A stretch of 27,899 bases of DNA from a virus: positions 1 through 27,899 of IMG/VR virus record IMGVR_UViG_3300031658_000080; one strand, written 5' to 3'. The stretch's first letter is position 1. Each line of letters opens with the position of its first letter. The notes under the pieces were generated by a model. The model did no database searches and was not told where the DNA came from. It saw only the letters and a program-made list of their open reading frames with translations. Both the position numbers and the translations under genes were made by a program. Below, piece after piece: positions 25,602 to 27,899 of this stretch.

Positions 25602-26102
25602 TTATGCTATTTCTACGTAAGTGCTATCTGGATTAAACCAAATCTGATCGTCAGTAGTTAAACAATATCCTATAATTCTAACTATATCTCCAGAGCCAGC
25701 GGGAGCCGCAGAGTCAGCTGCTCCGGTTGCAGTTTCAGATAGATATAAAACATCACCCACCGCTTCAGTTCCTTGAATGTCAATAAGAGTAACCATTCCT
25801 CTTAATAGCATTCCAACGGCAGATGCCGTTCCACTAGCTATAGCGACACCTAATAAACCATCGCAATTAGCCACGGTATTAGCATCAGCTAATTCCCAAG
25901 ATGCATCTGATTTATAATGATATATTTTACCTACTACCACTGTACCCGTTCCAAAATAAACTATATCTCCATGGGCATCTCCATCCGTAGTAGTTGAAAC
26001 CTCCATTACTCTTTGCTCTACATAAAGTTTACCCCAATTCTTCGCTGAAGTTCCTAATCCCCCTTCGTCTGTTGCTCTGGGTACTATATTTGGTGTTGCC
26101 AT
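25602..26102 (-). CDS. Beta-rich virion surface or decoration protein
   Basis: The 166-residue protein starts with a fibre-like segment, TDEGGLGTSAKNWGKLYVEQ, of the kind that ends many phage tail fibre stalks. A compact domain follows with LLGVAIASGTASAVGMLLRG, GDVLYLSETATGA and IWFNPDSTYVEI. This 'GLLG...LLRG...GDxLYLS...GYxL...IWFxPDxTxVE' pattern resembles capsid decoration or fibre-tip domains of marine phages. It reads straight into the LamG gene with a one-base gap. No enzyme motif is present. A surface role is inferred; decoration protein and fibre are equally possible. Confidence 0.7.
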   Translation of the reverse strand: MATPNIVPRATDEGGLGTSAKNWGKLYVEQRVMEVSTTTDGDAHGDIVYFGTGTVVVGKIYHYKSDASWELADANTVANCDGLLGVAIASGTASAVGMLLRGMVTLIDIQGTEAVGDVLYLSETATGAADSAAPAGSGDIVRIIGYCLTTDDQIWFNPDSTYVEIA

Positions 26103-26123
26103 ATTTTCTTTTTTATTTTTTTA

Positions 26124-26369
26124 TTAAACGTCCAATGGACGTATATCTGTTCCATCTAGATCCCAATAACCTTCAGCTCCATGGGTTGCTGAAGCCTGAG
26201 GCATATAATCAGTACCATCTAAATCCCACGTATCATGGGAATCACTAACAGCCCCAGCTGCAAATGGTCTTAGTTCACCAGCGGTAGCATTTTCCCACAT
26301 GAAATCCTCCGCGAACATAGCAGCATATCCAGTAGGATTGCTACTTATCACCATGCCTAAACCTAACAC
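26124..26369 (-). CDS. Small protein with WDLDGTD duplication
   Basis: The 81-residue protein has an N-terminal hydrophobic start (MLGLGMVISSNPTGYAAMFA) and then two copies of Trp-Asp-Leu-Asp-Gly-Thr-Asp, one mid-protein and one near the C-terminus. The copies match a 21-base duplication in the DNA. The function is unknown. Its ATG overlaps the stop of the upstream gene by one base, so it is coupled to it. It belongs to the small surface-protein block. Confidence 0.65.
   Translation of the reverse strand: MLGLGMVISSNPTGYAAMFAEDFMWENATAGELRPFAAGAVSDSHDTWDLDGTDYMPQASATHGAEGYWDLDGTDIRPLDV
26145..26228 (-). repeat. 21-base coding direct repeat (WDLDGTD)
   Basis: Two 21-base segments, 26145-26165 and 26208-26228, differ at only three positions and encode the same seven residues. 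They are 42 bases apart in the same frame inside the 81-residue gene. This is an internal duplication, not a mobile element. Confidence 0.7.
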
Positions 26370-26776
26370 TATATACCGTAGTAAAGAATCATACCACTAG
26401 CATGCGTTGCTGTGTTTTGTATAGATATTTCTGTCCACCTACCATATATAGTCAGACCTGCTGGGAATTTAACCGTGGCAGCAACAGCAACACTAATAGC
26501 TTGGTTAAAGCCACCAGCTAAACCATCACCACCGTTAGCAGCAACTTGAGGTCCTGTTCCGAAGAAAGCTGTGTCATCTGGCCCATTATCTGTATCTGCT
26601 GCACCAGTGCTGTAGCTAGTATCAGCAACTAATTTATCTAAGTATGTATCATCTAAAAACGTTACTGCAACTATTACTTTTCCTTTTGGAGCGAAGATAT
26701 CAGTTGCATGAGCAACTATGTGCCCACTACCCATTTGTCCCATTACATAATCTACTACCTGACTATTTGATCCCAT
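26369..26776 (-). CDS. Gly/Ala-rich virion-type protein of unknown function
   Basis: The 135-residue protein starts MGSNSQVVDYVMGQMGSGHI and has a hydrophobic beta strand (GKVIVAVTFLDDTYLDKLV), a Gly/Asp/Asn-rich loop in the middle (about 52-85) and a strand-rich end (FPAGLTIYGRWTEISIQNTA) closing with MILYYGI. Low charge and Gly/Ala richness fit a beta-sandwich virion protein. I recall proteins with 'FPxGxTIYGRWxxI' in marine phage structural clusters without a defined role. It lies four bases after the holin gene and overlaps the next start. Confidence 0.65.
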   Translation of the reverse strand: MGSNSQVVDYVMGQMGSGHIVAHATDIFAPKGKVIVAVTFLDDTYLDKLVADTSYSTGAADTDNGPDDTAFFGTGPQVAANGGDGLAGGFNQAISVAVAATVKFPAGLTIYGRWTEISIQNTATHASGMILYYGI

Positions 26777-26780
26777 AATT

Positions 26781-27173
26781 TTATTTTTTTACTTTTTCTA
26801 ATGATCGTCCACCGAAGTAGGCGCCGATCACGGTTATTAATACTAATTGTAATAAGTCTGTCCATTTGTCTTCAACTACAAAGTGAATCGTACCAGCATC
26901 AATGAATATCATCAAAACTGTAGATACTACTAAGAAGACTAAAACTAATGGTCTTATATTTTTACTAAGCCATGAATCGGATTGCATATCCATTTTCCAA
27001 CGCTCAGTTACTTGTTTTTGCATTTCTGCTTCATAACCCATCACTAGGTCTTTGATTTTTGCTTCAGCCGCTAACTTCTCGTCTTTTGATGTATGTAGGT
27101 TATCTAAAACTCCACCTACACTTTCTACGAGTTTTGCTGCTCCACCTGATAATAAGTTTGTTAATATACTCAT
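26781..27173 (-). CDS. Holin, GTA_holin_3TM type
   Basis: The 130-residue protein has an amphipathic N-terminal helix (about 3-25), a charged helix (30-62), then SDSWLSKNIRPLVLVFLVVS leading a first membrane segment (73-92) and a second at 104-121. It ends AYFGGRSLEKVKK. The pattern 'SDSWLSKNIRP...AYFGGRSLEK' is what I recall for the holin family of gene transfer agents and many marine phages (Pfam GTA_holin_3TM). It permeabilises the inner membrane at lysis. The gene abuts the HExxH protein gene without gap, consistent with a lysis cassette. The fold is clear; timing and lysis partners are inferred. Confidence 0.85.
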   Translation of the reverse strand: MSILTNLLSGGAAKLVESVGGVLDNLHTSKDEKLAAEAKIKDLVMGYEAEMQKQVTERWKMDMQSDSWLSKNIRPLVLVFLVVSTVLMIFIDAGTIHFVVEDKWTDLLQLVLITVIGAYFGGRSLEKVKK

Positions 27174-27623
27174 TTATTTATTTCCATTATTTGCATCATT
27201 CTCCCAAGGAAAACCAGTATCTCCGGCCTCCTTCCATTTTCCGTCCACCATTATAGAATCTACTCCATCTATATCTTTTCTTTCAAATCTATCTCCATTG
27301 TACATGATATGATCATCGTCATAAGACAATTTACCAAGCTTTATGTCTGTTGCATGTCTCATCTCATGATTAAGTGTTTCGTTATATTCTGGGCTTCCAG
27401 GGGTTAACTTATCACTCATATATATACTTCCATCCATATTAGCTTCCCCTAATATTCTATATCTATCGGTATCCGGTAGTGGGGTTGGTATAATAGGTGT
27501 TCCGGGAATAGTGGTCTGCTCTTCACGCTTGAAACTAAGTTTAGTCTTAATCTCACCGTTACCAGCTTGAAAACCCATTTCTTTTCCTAGTTTAAACCCA
27601 GTACTTTTCTTGAAATTTGGCAT
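27174..27623 (-). CDS. HExxH metallopeptidase-like protein, probable lysis or virion factor
   Basis: The 149-residue protein carries the zinc-binding motif His86-Glu87-x-x-His90 (NETLNHEMRHATD). Glu141 in FPWENDAN is a possible third ligand, as in gluzincins. Residues 1-35 are basic and unstructured. A Thr/Pro linker (TTIPGTPIIPTPLP) precedes the catalytic half (52-149). No signal peptide is seen. It lies directly next to the holin with no gap, which suggests a role in lysis, but a virion-associated protease is equally possible. Proteins with 'HEMxHATD...FPWExxA' occur, as I recall, in other Bacteroidetes phages, with no characterised member known to me. Confidence 0.7.
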   Translation of the reverse strand: MPNFKKSTGFKLGKEMGFQAGNGEIKTKLSFKREEQTTIPGTPIIPTPLPDTDRYRILGEANMDGSIYMSDKLTPGSPEYNETLNHEMRHATDIKLGKLSYDDDHIMYNGDRFERKDIDGVDSIMVDGKWKEAGDTGFPWENDANNGNK

Positions 27624-27624
27624 A

Positions 27625-27891
27625 TTACCTGTCTTTATCTTTTATCATATCATCTATAGATTTATTAAAAACCTTGTCAGAATATGTTTTATTATTATAG
27701 AAAACACTTCTCTCGGAAGTAGGTAAATCTTCTTCACCCAGTAGAACTCTATATATTCTACTTATTATTTGCGAGCATTTAAACGATGTCTTAAATACAG
27801 AGTACTTTATAGTTGTTCTGTTTCTGTGTCTCCACGTTTCAATCCATCCTTCTCGCCTTAATCTTTCCCAACGGTTTTTATCCCAACTCAT
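27625..27891 (-). CDS. Small basic protein of unknown function
   Basis: The 88-residue product starts MSWDKNRWERLRREGWIETW and is rich in Arg, Lys, Trp and Tyr in the first half. An Asp/Lys-rich end (FNKSIDDMIKDKDR) follows a variable middle. No signal peptide, membrane segment or zinc site is visible. Basic charge suggests nucleic-acid or membrane contact, but nothing specific. It ends one base before the metallopeptidase-like gene starts. The upstream leader is cut after eight bases by the window edge, so a promoter cannot be judged. Confidence 0.65.
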   Translation of the reverse strand: MSWDKNRWERLRREGWIETWRHRNRTTIKYSVFKTSFKCSQIISRIYRVLLGEEDLPTSERSVFYNNKTYSDKVFNKSIDDMIKDKDR

Positions 27892-27899
27892 GGTATAAA

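Noticed and set aside
26145-26228. Possible CRISPR or mobile-element repeat
   Set aside because: Only two 21-base copies, in frame and encoding the same residues; an internal coding duplication explains it.
1-27899. Recoding of TAG or TGA stops
   Set aside because: Genes end in TAA, TAG and TGA at sensible, tightly packed positions (TAG for the capsid, the 292- and the 83-residue genes; TGA for the cupin-like and GroES-like genes), so the standard code fits.

Overview
The window is one contiguous, very compact late-gene segment of a tailed double-stranded DNA phage with a short-tail (podovirus-like) architecture. All supported genes lie on the minus strand, so transcription runs from the right end to the left end; plus-strand frames are only shadows. 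The sequence is AT-rich. Start codons are almost never preceded by a Shine-Dalgarno GGAGG and instead follow A/T-only leaders, as is typical of Bacteroidetes. Several proteins (DDGSC-type cysteine repeats, LamG, C-type-lectin-like end) point to a marine flavobacterial setting. The terminase, portal, capsid and tail-accessory proteins and their order recall the crAss-like phages (Crassvirales) and related flavobacterial podophages. That placement comes from memory of those families and was not searched.

Layout in transcription order. (1) 27.9-26.8 kb: a possible lysis cassette with a small basic protein, a secreted-protease-like HExxH protein and a GTA-type holin. (2) 26.8-24.5 kb: small beta-rich, Gly/Ala/Asp-rich proteins and a LamG protein, probably virion surface or decoration proteins. 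(3) 24.5-23.2 kb: small conserved proteins, a protein that reads as two GroES-like halves in tandem, and a 91-residue protein in the small-terminase position. (4) 23.2-15.8 kb: packaging and head module, namely large terminase, portal with a Gln-rich tail, acidic scaffold and major capsid protein, closed by a strong intrinsic terminator. (5) 15.8-8.3 kb: a conserved head-completion-type protein, a UUCG-capped hairpin, a 53-residue Cys-Gly-Cys miniprotein, two connector/ring-type proteins and a 1602-residue tail stabilization protein. (6) 8.2-2.3 kb: a 1082-residue probable receptor-binding protein made of cysteine repeats, Fn3-like segments and a C-type-lectin-like end, two further beta-rich tail proteins and a cupin-like protein. 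(7) 2.3 kb-1: a Gln/Ala-rich probable ejection protein and the start of a large, probably internal virion protein with EF-hand-like loops, cut by the window edge.

Together the genes assemble the capsid (terminase, portal, scaffold, capsid, possibly the GroES-like factor), attach the tail (connectors, stabilization protein), recognise the host (cysteine-repeat protein, LamG) and probably eject DNA and lyse the cell. No integrase, replication gene, tRNA, CRISPR array or insertion sequence is visible. There is no gene-free stretch over 300 bases; the longest gap between genes is 76 bases.
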